NCBI GenBank assembly: GCA_946965045.2
Contig: OX337229.1
Span: 3,224,001 to 3,288,000 of the forward strand
Source of the DNA: Epithemia pelagica
Lineage: Eukaryota; Bacillariophyta; Bacillariophyceae; Surirellales; Surirellaceae
Direction of reading: 5' to 3'
DNA: 64,000 bases
Under the pieces are notes generated by a model that was not told where the DNA came from, did no database searches, and saw nothing but the letters and a program-made list of their open reading frames with translations. Shown one piece after another: positions 52,371 to 63,200 of this stretch (the first letter of the stretch is position 1; each line of letters opens with the position of its first letter). Both the position numbers and the translations under genes were made by a program.

Positions 52371-54140
52371 ATGGACTCAGATAGCGACGATGATCTCCTA
52401 AAGGGATCTGGGATGAATCGACGAAAACAGAGAGCTGAGGAGAAGACCAGGAAGAAGCAATGGGATATACTCAATAATGCCATGTCCGATTCCAAACGTC
52501 TTTGCACTTCAGCACACATGGTATCGACCATGAAAAAGAACACAGTCGATAGAGATGACAACGAACTGAGGTCTCGAGCAGAGAACTTAGCCCGCAGATT
52601 CAATGAGGAGAAAGAAGATGTACGGAATCTTGATGAGGTTGAAGGCCTTGATATTTTGGGTCAAGATCAACTTTTAGACAGAGAGCGTAGGAAGGAGCTT
52701 TCACAAGCGAAAGATACAGATCAAAGCACAGGTTGGGGACGTCGTCACATTGTTTCGTTTTGTCCAGAGAGCTGCATTCAAATGGATTTTTACAAATCTG
52801 AAGATGAGGCAGTTTCCGCTTTGAAGAATATAATACTGTCTGGCGACAAGGAAAATCAAGGGTCAGAGTCAGAGCTACTAAACGCACTTTCATTATGCAT
52901 CGAACACTCGGTGCTGAATGATTTCCTGTCTGATAAAACATCAGTTGCTCGTATTCTTCAGAAAAACGATGTTCCGTCATTGCGAGAAGATTTATTTTTC
53001 TGGTTCAAGAGGACCTCTCAAAGTGCTTCATTGATACAGGCATACAAGTTTGTAGAGGGAGTTCATGGCAACCTTGAAACAATAATCCAGGCTGGGTTAT
53101 CTCCTCCTCACAACTCAACGTTTTCCATTACTCACTTTGATTCCGAGCTTCTTGTTTGGGTTCCAAATTCGGAGACCAGCTTTTTCTCAAATGAGACCGA
53201 TCCGTGCAAAAACATACGTTCCCTTGGTTTCGTTCTACAATACTGGTACTTGCTTCTCTCGACATCTCGCTGTCGATACGTGTTGGGTAGTAAGGACGCT
53301 TGTTCTTGTCTTGTCAAGCTTTGCTTGCTTGGTCTCGATTATGAGACATCATCCAGTCTGACGGCAAGAGAAATTCGGGGGATCATCCATCGAATCATTC
53401 CTCTGCTTCTTGATTTGGTGGCAACAACAGAAGAAGTTATGGAAAGCTGGATCGCCGAGGTTGCGGATCAAATCTTGGAAAGGGTTGCGCTTCTGGGTCC
53501 TGGTGAGAAAGGCACTGACGACGAACGAGACAGCAGCGCCTGGATTTGTCATGCGGTGGTTCTCCAGTCCATTCCCACATCCCAAGAGAAAGACGGTAAG
53601 CATATTCCGCACAGACTCTCCAATCTTTTTCGTTCCACCCTCGCCGTCGCTGCGCTTGGATCCTTGTCGTCCGGCGAGGCCCACAAAATGTTTTCCAAGG
53701 GCAGAATCAGTTCAGACATGACTTCCATCTGCAGCAAAGCATTCGACGCCGCGGTTGGTGGCTTTGTGTTTTTGGGTTCCTTGGGAGACAAAATGATTGA
53801 CTCTGCTCCCCTATGTCCCGCGGTTGTCGAATGTGCAACCGTTGCGTTTGAAGCGGGATGTATTCTGATGAAACTTGACAATGATTCAGAGCGTCGATAC
53901 ACAAAGGAGCAAGCCTCTGTACTTGCAAAGATCATGAACACCCTGGACCACCATGCTTCCGCTCTGAGAAAGGCCTTTTCAGGAATGGCGGTGACAAACC
54001 CACACATTCGCCAGGCAGATTACTTTCTTAATACTCTGTACCAATATTTCCAAGTATACATTCCGCAGGCCAAAGACGCAGCCGGCGAAGGGGAAATCCA
54101 ACACAAACAACAGACGACTTTGGATGCCTTCAGGGCGTAG
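52371..54140 (+). CDS. Unknown nuclear-type protein with PIP-like C-terminus
   Basis: 589-residue protein. It starts with an acidic patch (MDSDSDDDLLKGSG), then a basic, helical, charged segment (MNRRKQRAEEKTRKKQW; ENLARRFNEEKEDVRNLDEV) and a largely alpha-helical remainder of about 450 residues. The extreme C-terminus is QQTTLDAFRA, close to a PCNA-interacting PIP box (Q-x-x-L-x-x-F) but without the second aromatic residue. The layout (acidic start, helical repeat body) loosely resembles the CANIN-domain SMC5/6 recruiters (SLF2/FAM178), but this is a weak impression. The ATG at 52371 is chosen over an upstream TTG frame. No intron is needed. Confidence 0.7.
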   Translation: MDSDSDDDLLKGSGMNRRKQRAEEKTRKKQWDILNNAMSDSKRLCTSAHMVSTMKKNTVDRDDNELRSRAENLARRFNEEKEDVRNLDEVEGLDILGQDQLLDRERRKELSQAKDTDQSTGWGRRHIVSFCPESCIQMDFYKSEDEAVSALKNIILSGDKENQGSESELLNALSLCIEHSVLNDFLSDKTSVARILQKNDVPSLREDLFFWFKRTSQSASLIQAYKFVEGVHGNLETIIQAGLSPPHNSTFSITHFDSELLVWVPNSETSFFSNETDPCKNIRSLGFVLQYWYLLLSTSRCRYVLGSKDACSCLVKLCLLGLDYETSSSLTAREIRGIIHRIIPLLLDLVATTEEVMESWIAEVADQILERVALLGPGEKGTDDERDSSAWICHAVVLQSIPTSQEKDGKHIPHRLSNLFRSTLAVAALGSLSSGEAHKMFSKGRISSDMTSICSKAFDAAVGGFVFLGSLGDKMIDSAPLCPAVVECATVAFEAGCILMKLDNDSERRYTKEQASVLAKIMNTLDHHASALRKAFSGMAVTNPHIRQADYFLNTLYQYFQVYIPQAKDAAGEGEIQHKQQTTLDAFRA

Positions 54141-54569
54141 ATGTGCTGTGTTTGACGGCTGGTTTCACGAGACCGGATAACGTTCTTGTTGACCAATAGT
54201 GTAGTCAACCAAGGAATAACTCCTAATGGCGAGAATACTAACATGCTAGATAGGAAGAATTGGATGAATCTGCACATAGTAAAATCAATTGTTTCGGTAC
54301 AGCACGTTGGATTTTCTGATTGAGATTGATGCAAACCGTTCAGTGATCGTCACAACAGGTCCATCTTTCAAATTCTTTTGACATCAAAATTGACGGATGA
54401 TTGGTTTTTGGTTGGGTTCTGGCAACGCCAACTTTGGTGCAATTCGTCGACAGGCAAGGGGTCGAACCAATACAAGTAAATGACGGTCACATGTAGACAA
54501 AGACAGGTTTCAAATCAATACACCAGCCACGAGACCGGTTAAGTTTTGTTGAATTGAATACTCGCCCAT
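54141..54569. other. 3' flanks of convergent genes
   Basis: 429 bp between two convergent stops. A GGTTCGAC-like T-arm on the minus strand near 54465 lacks a pairing stem and is not a tRNA. Nothing else is apparent. Confidence 0.4.
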
Positions 54570-55241
54570 TTAGGCCGTGAAGTATTCGTCCGCTTCCGCA
54601 AAGCCTGTCTTGGTGGGGGCCATTCCTGGTAGCCAAGGGATTTGAACCATTTCGACGCGCCCCAAAATCTCTACTCCCTCGGGAATGTCTCCTCGAGAAG
54701 CGTAGGCACTTATTGTCAAGCCTTCCGACGGCGAATGGACGACCAAAAATTTCCGTTCGGCAAACTCGGTATCGGCCCGGTCAACAAGGACAATCAGATC
54801 GACCGAGTCTTCAATGACTTTGGGAAGCTCCACACCCAAGGATGGGTGTTCTGCAATGAGAACGACAGGATCCGCGACACGGCTCACAATTTCACTTCCT
54901 TGGATTGCCACGGTACCCATTTGAGGTCCGTCCGGATCGGAAAAATCATAAATCCATTGACCTGGATCAGGAGACGGTTCCGAAGAAACCGACATGAATT
55001 CATCCTTTGTCACACCTGGATACGCGCCAGCAATCTGTACTATTCTGGGACTGTAGTCATCTTGGCCAAGTTGCTTGAGGGGAAGGAAACATGCGTTCTC
55101 GCCATGCAACGAGCTCATTAATGGCGTTGTTCTATGCTGAGCATAGGCGCGTCGAAACAAGAGGTTCTCGGTTGATACCCATGCCATTGTGGATGCACCA
55201 TGCATGAACCAGCATGCCAACAATATTCGCCTCAAACCCAT
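54570..55241 (-). CDS. Predicted plastid-targeted protein of unknown function
   Basis: 223 residues. The start MGLRRILLACWFMHGASTMA followed by W is a signal peptide whose cleavage site has an aromatic residue at +1, acceptable for the diatom plastid signal (normally F, sometimes W, Y or L). An Arg/His/Thr-rich transit-like segment follows. The mature part is mixed alpha/beta: WIYDFSDPDGPQMGTVAIQG, DPVVLIAEHPSLGVELP and DLIVLVDRADTEF. It has no Cys cluster or nucleotide-binding motif. No family could be named. Plastid location is inferred from the leader only. Confidence 0.68.
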   Translation of the reverse strand: MGLRRILLACWFMHGASTMAWVSTENLLFRRAYAQHRTTPLMSSLHGENACFLPLKQLGQDDYSPRIVQIAGAYPGVTKDEFMSVSSEPSPDPGQWIYDFSDPDGPQMGTVAIQGSEIVSRVADPVVLIAEHPSLGVELPKVIEDSVDLIVLVDRADTEFAERKFLVVHSPSEGLTISAYASRGDIPEGVEILGRVEMVQIPWLPGMAPTKTGFAEADEYFTA

Positions 55242-55821
55242 GGTCGGTCAAACAAAGCTTTGGCTGTCTCTCTGTGTCTCCCTCTGTTGTCAGTGTCAAC
55301 GGTGCCAATCGAAGAAAAACCCGTCGTCCGTCCGAACGAAAAAATGAGGGGCTCGGACAACGGTCGGCTCTGTCCATCTGTCAGAAAAACGTACGATGGA
55401 GGGACGTATGTTCTTCCAATGGTTCTGCCAGCTGGCGGGAGTGATGCGTGACTACACGCGAACTTTGTGATCGATCGACGTCAGCACACGCGAACACCTC
55501 CGCGCTGTGATCATCAGATTCGGTAGATTCCATAGTAGATGGAAAGGTGTCACGACCGTTTATTCGATAGACGGGACGCGCTCAAGAGTCAAATCCCGTC
55601 ATCGGCCAGCCTCTTGCTACAAAAGTAGTATTGATTGACGTAGAGTGCGTCGGTCGGTTGAGTCCACCGCATTGAGGCTTTTCAGTCAAGACTTGCTGAC
55701 GGAGGCATGGTGTGGATGTGATGCAACTCGTGATGTCAATGTTACGTCCTCAAAACCAACGAAAGCGGACCTTCCTTCATCCAAGTTTGTGTTTGATCTT
55801 TGGGGGGACCGATTCTCTAGT
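55242..55821. promoter_or_regulatory. Bidirectional upstream region
   Basis: 580 bp between the plastid protein (-) and the bZIP gene (+). The bZIP frame is open back to 55645 but has no ATG before 55822. Contains a TCGATCGACGTCAGCAC stretch near 55471 with a GACGTCA core (55477-55483), the kind of site bZIP factors bind; self-regulation would be speculation. Confidence 0.45.
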
Positions 55822-56844
55822 ATGAGTTCTACGGCGCTGAGTAGCGCTGCCGCGTCGAGGCAAGAAGAGGAATCGTTGCACAAGCGGAAATACGATGGCG
55901 GAGCGGAGGGATCATCGTCGAGCAAGTTACTGAAACCGGATCTGGGAGGACCGGCGGTGGACGACTTGCGGTCGAAACCGTTGCCATCCAAGGCCAATAG
56001 TAGAGCACGAGAAATTCGATTGGAACAAAACAGGAAAGCTGCACGAGAGTCACGAAGGAGGAAGAAAGTAATGATTGAAGAGCTGCAACGCAGTGTCATC
56101 TTTTTCTCGCGTGCGAATGGAACGCTCAAGCAACAGAACGATGAATTGACTCGCTTCTTGATGCAAGCCCAAATGCAGATTGCGGCAATTGAGAGTCACA
56201 AGAAGACTTCCCCCACCACCACCACCACGACACCTTCGACTTCCACGGCGACCACCACCCCTGCTCCTGTGGAAGAAGAGAAACAGCACCAAACTGCGGA
56301 AGCCGAAGCGCACACCGTAGCCACACAAGCCATTTACGCGAAGAAGGGATATCCTGCTGCTGCCGCTCGAGCTGCAGCGCAGGCGATTACTGGAAGCGCC
56401 GCGCAGACGATTTCTGGAAGCTCCAAGATAGTTCGGGAAGAAGCGCCTGTTGCGTCCAAAGAAGCGACCCAGGTGTCCCAAGCTCCATCGACTCTTTCTC
56501 AAATGCAGCCCGGTGCCACCATGCAGGCAATGGCCAACTTCCAGCAAGCCGCCGCTGCTGCAATGCAGTCGGCCATGGGACAAATGCAAAATGTACCAGG
56601 TGTCAGTCTTAGTCAGCTCGCTGCTGCTCCGGCAGGAACCAACGCCCAACAGGCTTACACAGATACAATGACCGCGCTTGCTATGCAACAGGCAGCGGCC
56701 GCAGCCGCTGCTGGCATGATACAACCTGGCATGCAGTTTTTGCGACCATTATTGCCGCACTGGCAGCAACAACAACAACAACAGGCCTCTACGGAAGATG
56801 CCAAGAAGGAGGCGTCTGGAGAACCTGTGAAGAGTGATAACTAG
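55822..56844 (+). CDS. bZIP transcription factor
   Basis: 340 residues. Basic region and zipper near residues 55-115: the signature NRKAARESRRRKK (N-x7-R spacing), then leucine/hydrophobic heptads through MIEELQRSVIFFSRANGTLK and QQNDELTRFLMQAQMQIAAI. The zipper contains an unusual VIFFSRANG segment where leucines are expected. The remainder is Ala/Gln/Ser/Thr/Met-rich and likely an activation region (AAAAAGMIQPGMQF, QQQQQQQ near the end). Nuclear DNA-binding dimer; target genes unknown. The chosen ATG is the first methionine of the frame. Confidence 0.9.
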   Translation: MSSTALSSAAASRQEEESLHKRKYDGGAEGSSSSKLLKPDLGGPAVDDLRSKPLPSKANSRAREIRLEQNRKAARESRRRKKVMIEELQRSVIFFSRANGTLKQQNDELTRFLMQAQMQIAAIESHKKTSPTTTTTTPSTSTATTTPAPVEEEKQHQTAEAEAHTVATQAIYAKKGYPAAAARAAAQAITGSAAQTISGSSKIVREEAPVASKEATQVSQAPSTLSQMQPGATMQAMANFQQAAAAAMQSAMGQMQNVPGVSLSQLAAAPAGTNAQQAYTDTMTALAMQQAAAAAAAGMIQPGMQFLRPLLPHWQQQQQQQASTEDAKKEASGEPVKSDN

Positions 56845-57251
56845 TTCAGAGAAGGTCTCGGGATAAGACCGTTCTTAGGTGGCTACATAGATTTACATAA
56901 TATGCGTTGGCACAGCAGCTGAAATGAAGTAACATCGTTAGTTTGTCTTCTTTCAACTTTAGAGCAAGGCGTGATTGCATCATGAGTGCCAATACAAAGT
57001 GGCTACTCCTCTAGCTAGAGAAGCGTCTTGACATTTACAGGGCAAATACACACGGGTAGAGGGTAGATGGTTAGATCATAGCGAGTTCGTGAGTGGTTGA
57101 GTCCCTCGTGCTGTCACATCGCACTTCTTTGAGACGCAGACACGAGACGCGAGCCCATGAGATCTGGGTAATCGTTCATCGGGGAAGAAGAGAAGAGCAC
57201 ACACAAGAAGGGTTCCTCTCAAAAGCCCGAGAAAGGATTGCAGTCAATAGA
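56845..57251. promoter_or_regulatory. Upstream region of the nucleoporin gene
   Basis: 407 bp. TACTCCTCTAGCTAGAG at 57005-57021 is one of the recurrent elements. It includes the bZIP 3' flank and the presumed nucleoporin promoter. Confidence 0.45.
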
Positions 57252-60200
57252 ATGTCGCTGGATGAGAACTTGAAATTCGAAGCATCACCGGTGCTGCAGT
57301 CGTCCGGGACCAACCCTCTGGCGTCCACGGTGCCTTCCAGAAGTGGGTTGCAATGGATCGCCGTTCCGATTGACTGTGTGGGACTCTTTTATCGCATTGA
57401 AGGAGGATCCAAACTCCAATGCATTCGAGCAACAAATGGAGGCAGCACGGAGGTTCTGTACAGCATTGCAGTTCCAGTGCCTGTCGTACACCTTTCGACT
57501 TGCGACGATGGTCGGTTGGTCTGTCTGGCTTGTTCCGATGGATCCTTGCACTGTTACAATGCCACGAGGGACTCATTTTCCCAACGATGGGCGATTTTGA
57601 ACGCCCATAGTCATGTGGTCTCCAATCTCAATGACTCCCCCGACCGTTCACGAGACTGGGCAGCCAGTGCGGCTGGACCAGTTCGATCGTTACACTTTGC
57701 ACCGCGGTCTTACACCCTCCTTTTGGCCGATGCTGGTCGTCAAACCTTGACCTTTGTGCAAGCCGACTGCAATTCCCAACCGTCCCCTCAGGTTGTCGAC
57801 GCGTCGTCGTCGTATCCAGTCACGTGCGCTGCGTGGGTACCCAACAACCAGAATAATAGTGAGTCTCCTTTGGTGGCCGTGGGAAAGACCGATGGAACAA
57901 TTGAAATTTGTCTCTTTACGGCAAATGCTGATAATCTTTTAGTACGAAAGACCCAGCTGGATGCTCCGGTGGAGGAGGAGGATGAAGAGCAGGGACCGTG
58001 GGTTTGTACTCATCTTGAGTGGCTTCGAGGAGAGACACTTGCAGCTGGGTACGCTCGAGTAAACCCCAACGAAGACGAAGATGAGGAGGAGGAGGATGCA
58101 GACGACGAGGAAGAAAATGATGACGCTGAGCATGAAGCGTCCTTTTATATAATTACACTTTCGTCGGACTACGCCGAAACAAGTCGAACATCTCTGGGAG
58201 ATGTGGTGGCCTTTTTTTCTGTGCCACGAAACGGACGACACGTGTTTTACTCTGGTTGTACACCCACAAAAGAGGGAACACCCCTGCTTCTTGTCGCTAG
58301 CAATGTTTCGTCGGATGTAGCTGTAATTGCGCATGAAGATGAGGAATTTGGAATCATTGATATCCCAGAAGGTGACAATGCCGCAGCCCCCACCGACGCA
58401 GACGATGAGTTCACCTTCCCTGTTGGCATTGGGGTTGTTGGATCGGTGGACGGACCACTGTTGGTCCTCAGTGCCACCGATGGCTCCTTGTCCATATGGA
58501 GACTCGGTGTGAAGGGGAACGAGGACTTCTTTGCACTTCCCACAGAATCATTGACTGAGTTGTCCGTTGACCCAGTAGAGACATCGGCACCAGACAAAAT
58601 TCCGCTTGTCTCGGAAACGGAATCCACTCCACCTGACACGGGTGTAGAACAATCTACTCCGACTGTCAACCCACCAGCTTTTGGTGCCTCTACGTCAGTG
58701 GCGTTTGGTTCCGGAACAAAGGCGCCCTCCTTCTCGTTTGGATCGCCGTCCTTCTCGTTTGGGTCGTCGTTTGGAACAGGTTCGACCTCCACAGAATCCA
58801 ACGCCCCCGTCTTTGGTGGGACGTCATCCTTGGGCGCTTCCTCGAAGCCCGTCTTTGGCGTCACGTCGATGTTAGGAAGTGGTAAAACAGCACCAACGGA
58901 ATCGTCCGGTGGGTCGTCTCCCGACGGAAAGCCTGCCTCTACATCCATCTTTGGGTCTGGCTCCAAGGGACCCGTCTTTGGAGCGAACACCTCGATGGGT
59001 TCGGGCGGCTTTGGAAATCTTGCCAATGCTTCTTCGGATGGAAAACCAAGTGAGGCCACGACCTCCATCTTTGGGGCAGGCACAAAGGCACCTATATTTG
59101 GCTCTGGATCTTCTCCAGCGTTGGGGTTTGGAAGTCTTGCCTCTACCAATGCGTCGTCCCCCGGCAAACCCACTGAGGCCACGACATCTATCTTTGGGTC
59201 TGGCTCCAAGACACCCATCTTTGGGGATGCATCAGCCTCCTCTTCTGGTTTTGGAGGCCTATCCTCGTCTTCGCCATTCAATGCATTCAGTGGGTCGTCG
59301 CCCAGCAAAGTTTCCGCAGCCGCAAGCTTTGCCAAGCCTTTGTTTGGTACCCCTTCTGCAGCCAACGAGAATCCCTCGACAACAAAGCAAGTTCCTACAA
59401 GGAACGATAGAGAGGTTGATGCACAAGGTCAACCGAGCGACCCAAACCCCAATGCAGAAAAGGCTGTCATGGCTTTTGACCTGGCCGATCCGCAAAAGGA
59501 AGGCAAGCTACCCGTTTCCAAATTGGCAGACATATTGGACGACCTTGGAGAAGGGTTTCATGGAGAAGAGCTGGATGCCCTGGTCGCCCTCATTGATGAA
59601 AAGAAAACGGGCAGTCTCGATCGTAAAGCTTTCATTGATTGGTATGTCATGCTTTCTGGTGACACAGAGCCTCGAGTAACAAAAGGCGGTGACATTGACC
59701 TTCATTCGGAAGAAGAGGAAGAATGGAAAGAACAAATGGAATTAGTGAAAACTTTGTTTGGCGAGCTTGGACATGCAGGAGCAACAAATCTAGTGGAAAC
59801 AAAGTTTCCGGAACTTGTCAATGGTTTGGGATCAACCTACTGTGAAGATGGAGAACATGGTCGGGCAAAAACACGGCTTGCCGAGAATGGTGTCATTTCA
59901 TTAGCTAAGTTTCTGGAATGGTACAAACGCTATCTCTTTGGGGATGATGAAGAGCACTATGATGAAGCAGAAGAAGACAAACCATTGTCACCGACAGGTA
60001 CATCACCCACCCAAAACTTGAGTCCGGAGAGGCAAAAAGCTTCTCGTGTCTTCGAACTATTTGTTGAGGGTGATATTCGGAAAATCCCCGTTACGAAACT
60101 ATCAGATATTCTGGACGAATTGGGAGAAGGGTTTTACGGCGAAGAACTCGACAAACAAATAGCACTTATGGATCCAAACCAAACTGGATTTCTTGAAAAA

Positions 60201-63200
60201 GAAGCCTTTGTCAATTGGTATGTTGAACTTTCAGAGAAGGCAGGACGATCGCGGGATGGTAACGAGCTCGAACTCGACTCTGAAGAAGAGGACGAATGGA
60301 ATGAACAGGTGGAGTTGGTCCAGACTGTTTTCAAAGAAATGGGGGAGAAAGGAGGATTACTGCTTGGAGAAGACAAGTTTCCCGAATTAGTGGAAAGTCT
60401 AGGATCAACTTATTGTGAAGATGGAGATCATGGTCGAGCGAAGAAGAAGTTGACAAAGAATGGAATGATATCGTACGCAGGGTTCCTGGAGTGGTACAAG
60501 AACTATCTTTTTGGTGACGACGAAGAGTCTTATGCGGAGGAGGAACAGGAAGAAGAAGAAGAGAAACCGTCGTCACTACCAGAAGGAAAGGCTCGTCCGA
60601 TTGCAAACTGGGGTGATACATTTAAAACAGAGGAAGGCAGTTGGAAGTGTGAGGTATGTAGCGTGTTGAATAAGGCTTCCCAGTTGCAATGTGGAGCCTG
60701 TGAAGCGGCCAAACCTGGATGTGCACCACAGAAAGACGAAAAGGAGGATACGGGCAAAGGAGTGGGTTCGTCAATCGGTTCATCAGGTTTTACATTTGGG
60801 GCAGCTCCCTCCAAAAGTGCAGAGACGTCATCGATTGGATATTCTGGGTTCACGTTTGGAGGAACCGCCCCATCATTTGGTACTAATGCTTCGTCAACTG
60901 AGTCTTCAGTTGCATCGTCTGGATTTACCTTCGGGGGAACTGCAGAACCATTTGGTGTTAAGGATAATTCAAAGGGCGTATCGGTTGGATCTGCTGGATT
61001 CACATTCGGGGCAACCGCATCAAGTGGATATAATGCAGCTACTGATGACGGAAAGAATGACACTAGCCAGGCTCCATCCGCTGGGTCTTCTGGCTTCACC
61101 TTCGGTACAACTTCATCCGGCAAGTCAAGCAGAGATTCTGTTGAAAGTGACAAGAACACCGGTCCTTCGCCACTGGAGCCTGTGTTGGGAACAAAAGCAA
61201 TCACTGGGAAAGTAGATGATGGAACTGGAAGTGCTTTGACCCATAACCCAAGACCTGAGGGACAAAGAGCTACTCGTGTCTTTGAACTTTTTGTTAAGGG
61301 TGGTACTCGGAAAATCCCCGTTACGAAACTATCAGATATTCTGGACGAATTGGGAGAAGGGTTTCACGGCGGAGAACTCGACAAACAAATAGCACTTATG
61401 GATCCAAACCAAACTGGATTTCTTGAAAAAGAAGCCTTTGTCAATTGGTATGTTGAACTTTCAGAGAAGGCAGGACGATCGCGGGATGGTAACGAACTCG
61501 AACTCGACTCTGAAGAAGAGGACGAATGGAATGAACAGGTGGAGCTGGTCCAGACTGTTTTCAAAGAAATGGGGGAGAAAGGAGGATTATTGCTCGGAGA
61601 AGACAAGTTTCCTGAACTAGTGGAAAGTCTAGGATCAACTTATTGTGAAGAAGGAGATCATGGTCGAGCGAAGAAGAAGTTGACAAAGAATGGAATGATA
61701 TCGTACGAAGGGTTCCTGGAGTGGTACAAGAACTATCTTTTTGGTGACGACGAAGAGTCTTATACGGAGGAGGAACAGGAAGAAGAAGAAGAGAAACCGT
61801 CGTCACTACCAGAAGGAAAGGCTCGTCCGATTGCAAACTGGGGCGATACATTTAAAACAGAGGAAGGCAGTTGGAAGTGTGAGGTAGGTAGCGTGTTGAA
61901 TAAGGCTTCCCAGTTGCAATGTGGAGCCTGTGAAGCGGCCAAACCTGGATGTGCACCACAGAAAGACGAAAAGGAGGATACAGGCAAAGGAGTGGGTTCG
62001 TCAATCGGTTCATCAGGTTTTACATTTGGGGCAGCTCCTTCCAAAAGTGCAGAGACGTCATCGATTGGATCTTCTGGGTTCACGTTTGGAGGAACCGCCC
62101 CTTCATTTGGTACTAATGCTTCATCGGTTGGAGCATCTGGATTCACATTTGGTTCAAACGTACCAAGTATATCAAGTGGAGCTAAGGTGATTGGATCCTC
62201 TGGGTTCACTTTTGGCTCGTCTAATGTCTCGACTGTTGGCGCAGAATCATCATCGGGGTCCACTCCGGCTTCCGTAGCCACGAAAACATCATCGTCCTCG
62301 GCTTACCCCCCGACACCTTCAAAGGCCCCGACGGCTTTTGGTGCAGGGTGCACCACTGGTATTGGAGCTTCTGTTTCGTCGACCTCTCCCAAAGTATCCG
62401 CAACGACCGGGTATCCTCCGACTCCGTCAAAGGCACCTGCAAAGTTTGGAGCCGGATCTATTGCGACTGCTGTACCCATCAAAGTGTCTTCATCCTCAGC
62501 TTATCCCCCTATGCCTGCAAAGGCTCCGAAACCTTGCGCTACCGGATCCACTTCGGCTTCTGCAGCCACGAAAACATCATCGTCCTCGGCTTACCCCCCG
62601 ACACCTTCAAAGGCCCCGACAGTTTTTGGTGCAGGATCCACCACTGGTATTGGAGCCTCTGTTTTGTCGACCTCTCCCAAAGTATCCGCAACGACCGGGT
62701 ATCCTCCGACTCCGTCAAAGGCACCTACAAAGTTTGGAACCGGATCTACTGCGACTGCTGTACCCATCAAAGTGTCTTTATCCTCAGCTTATCCCCCTAT
62801 GCCTGCAAAGGCTCCGAAACCTTTCTCTACCGGATCCACTTCGGCTTCGGCAGCCACGAAAACATCATCTTCCTCGGCTTACCCCCCGACACCTTCAAAG
62901 GCCCCGACAGTTTTTGGTGCAGGATCCACCACTGGTATTGTAGCCTCTGTTTTGTCGACCTCTCCCAAAGTATCCGCAACGACCGGGTATCCTCCGACTC
63001 CGTCAAAGGCACCTACAAAGTTTGAAGCCGGATCCACTGCAACTACTGTGCCCATCAAAGTGTCTTCATCCTCAGCTTATCCCCCTATGCCTGCAAAGGC
63101 TCCGAAAGCTTTCGGTACGGGATCCACTGCGGATTCCGCGGCGACGAAATCATCGACATCTCCAGCTTATCCCCCCACACCGTCGAACGCGCCTTCGCCT

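Noticed and set aside
54440-54490. Possible tRNA (GGTTCGAC on the minus strand)
   Set aside because: The bases flanking the apparent T-loop do not form a stem, and no acceptor or anticodon arms could be drawn.
58247-59365. 372-codon minus-strand frame within the nucleoporin gene
   Set aside because: It is the complement of FG-repeat coding DNA; its low-complexity Pro/Asp/Val composition simply mirrors the plus-strand repeats, and the plus frame is continuous from 57252.
62338-63025. Long alternative plus-strand frames in the 288-bp repeats
   Set aside because: Tandem units of a length divisible by three keep any stop-free frame open; only the frame continuous with the upstream nucleoporin has family features.
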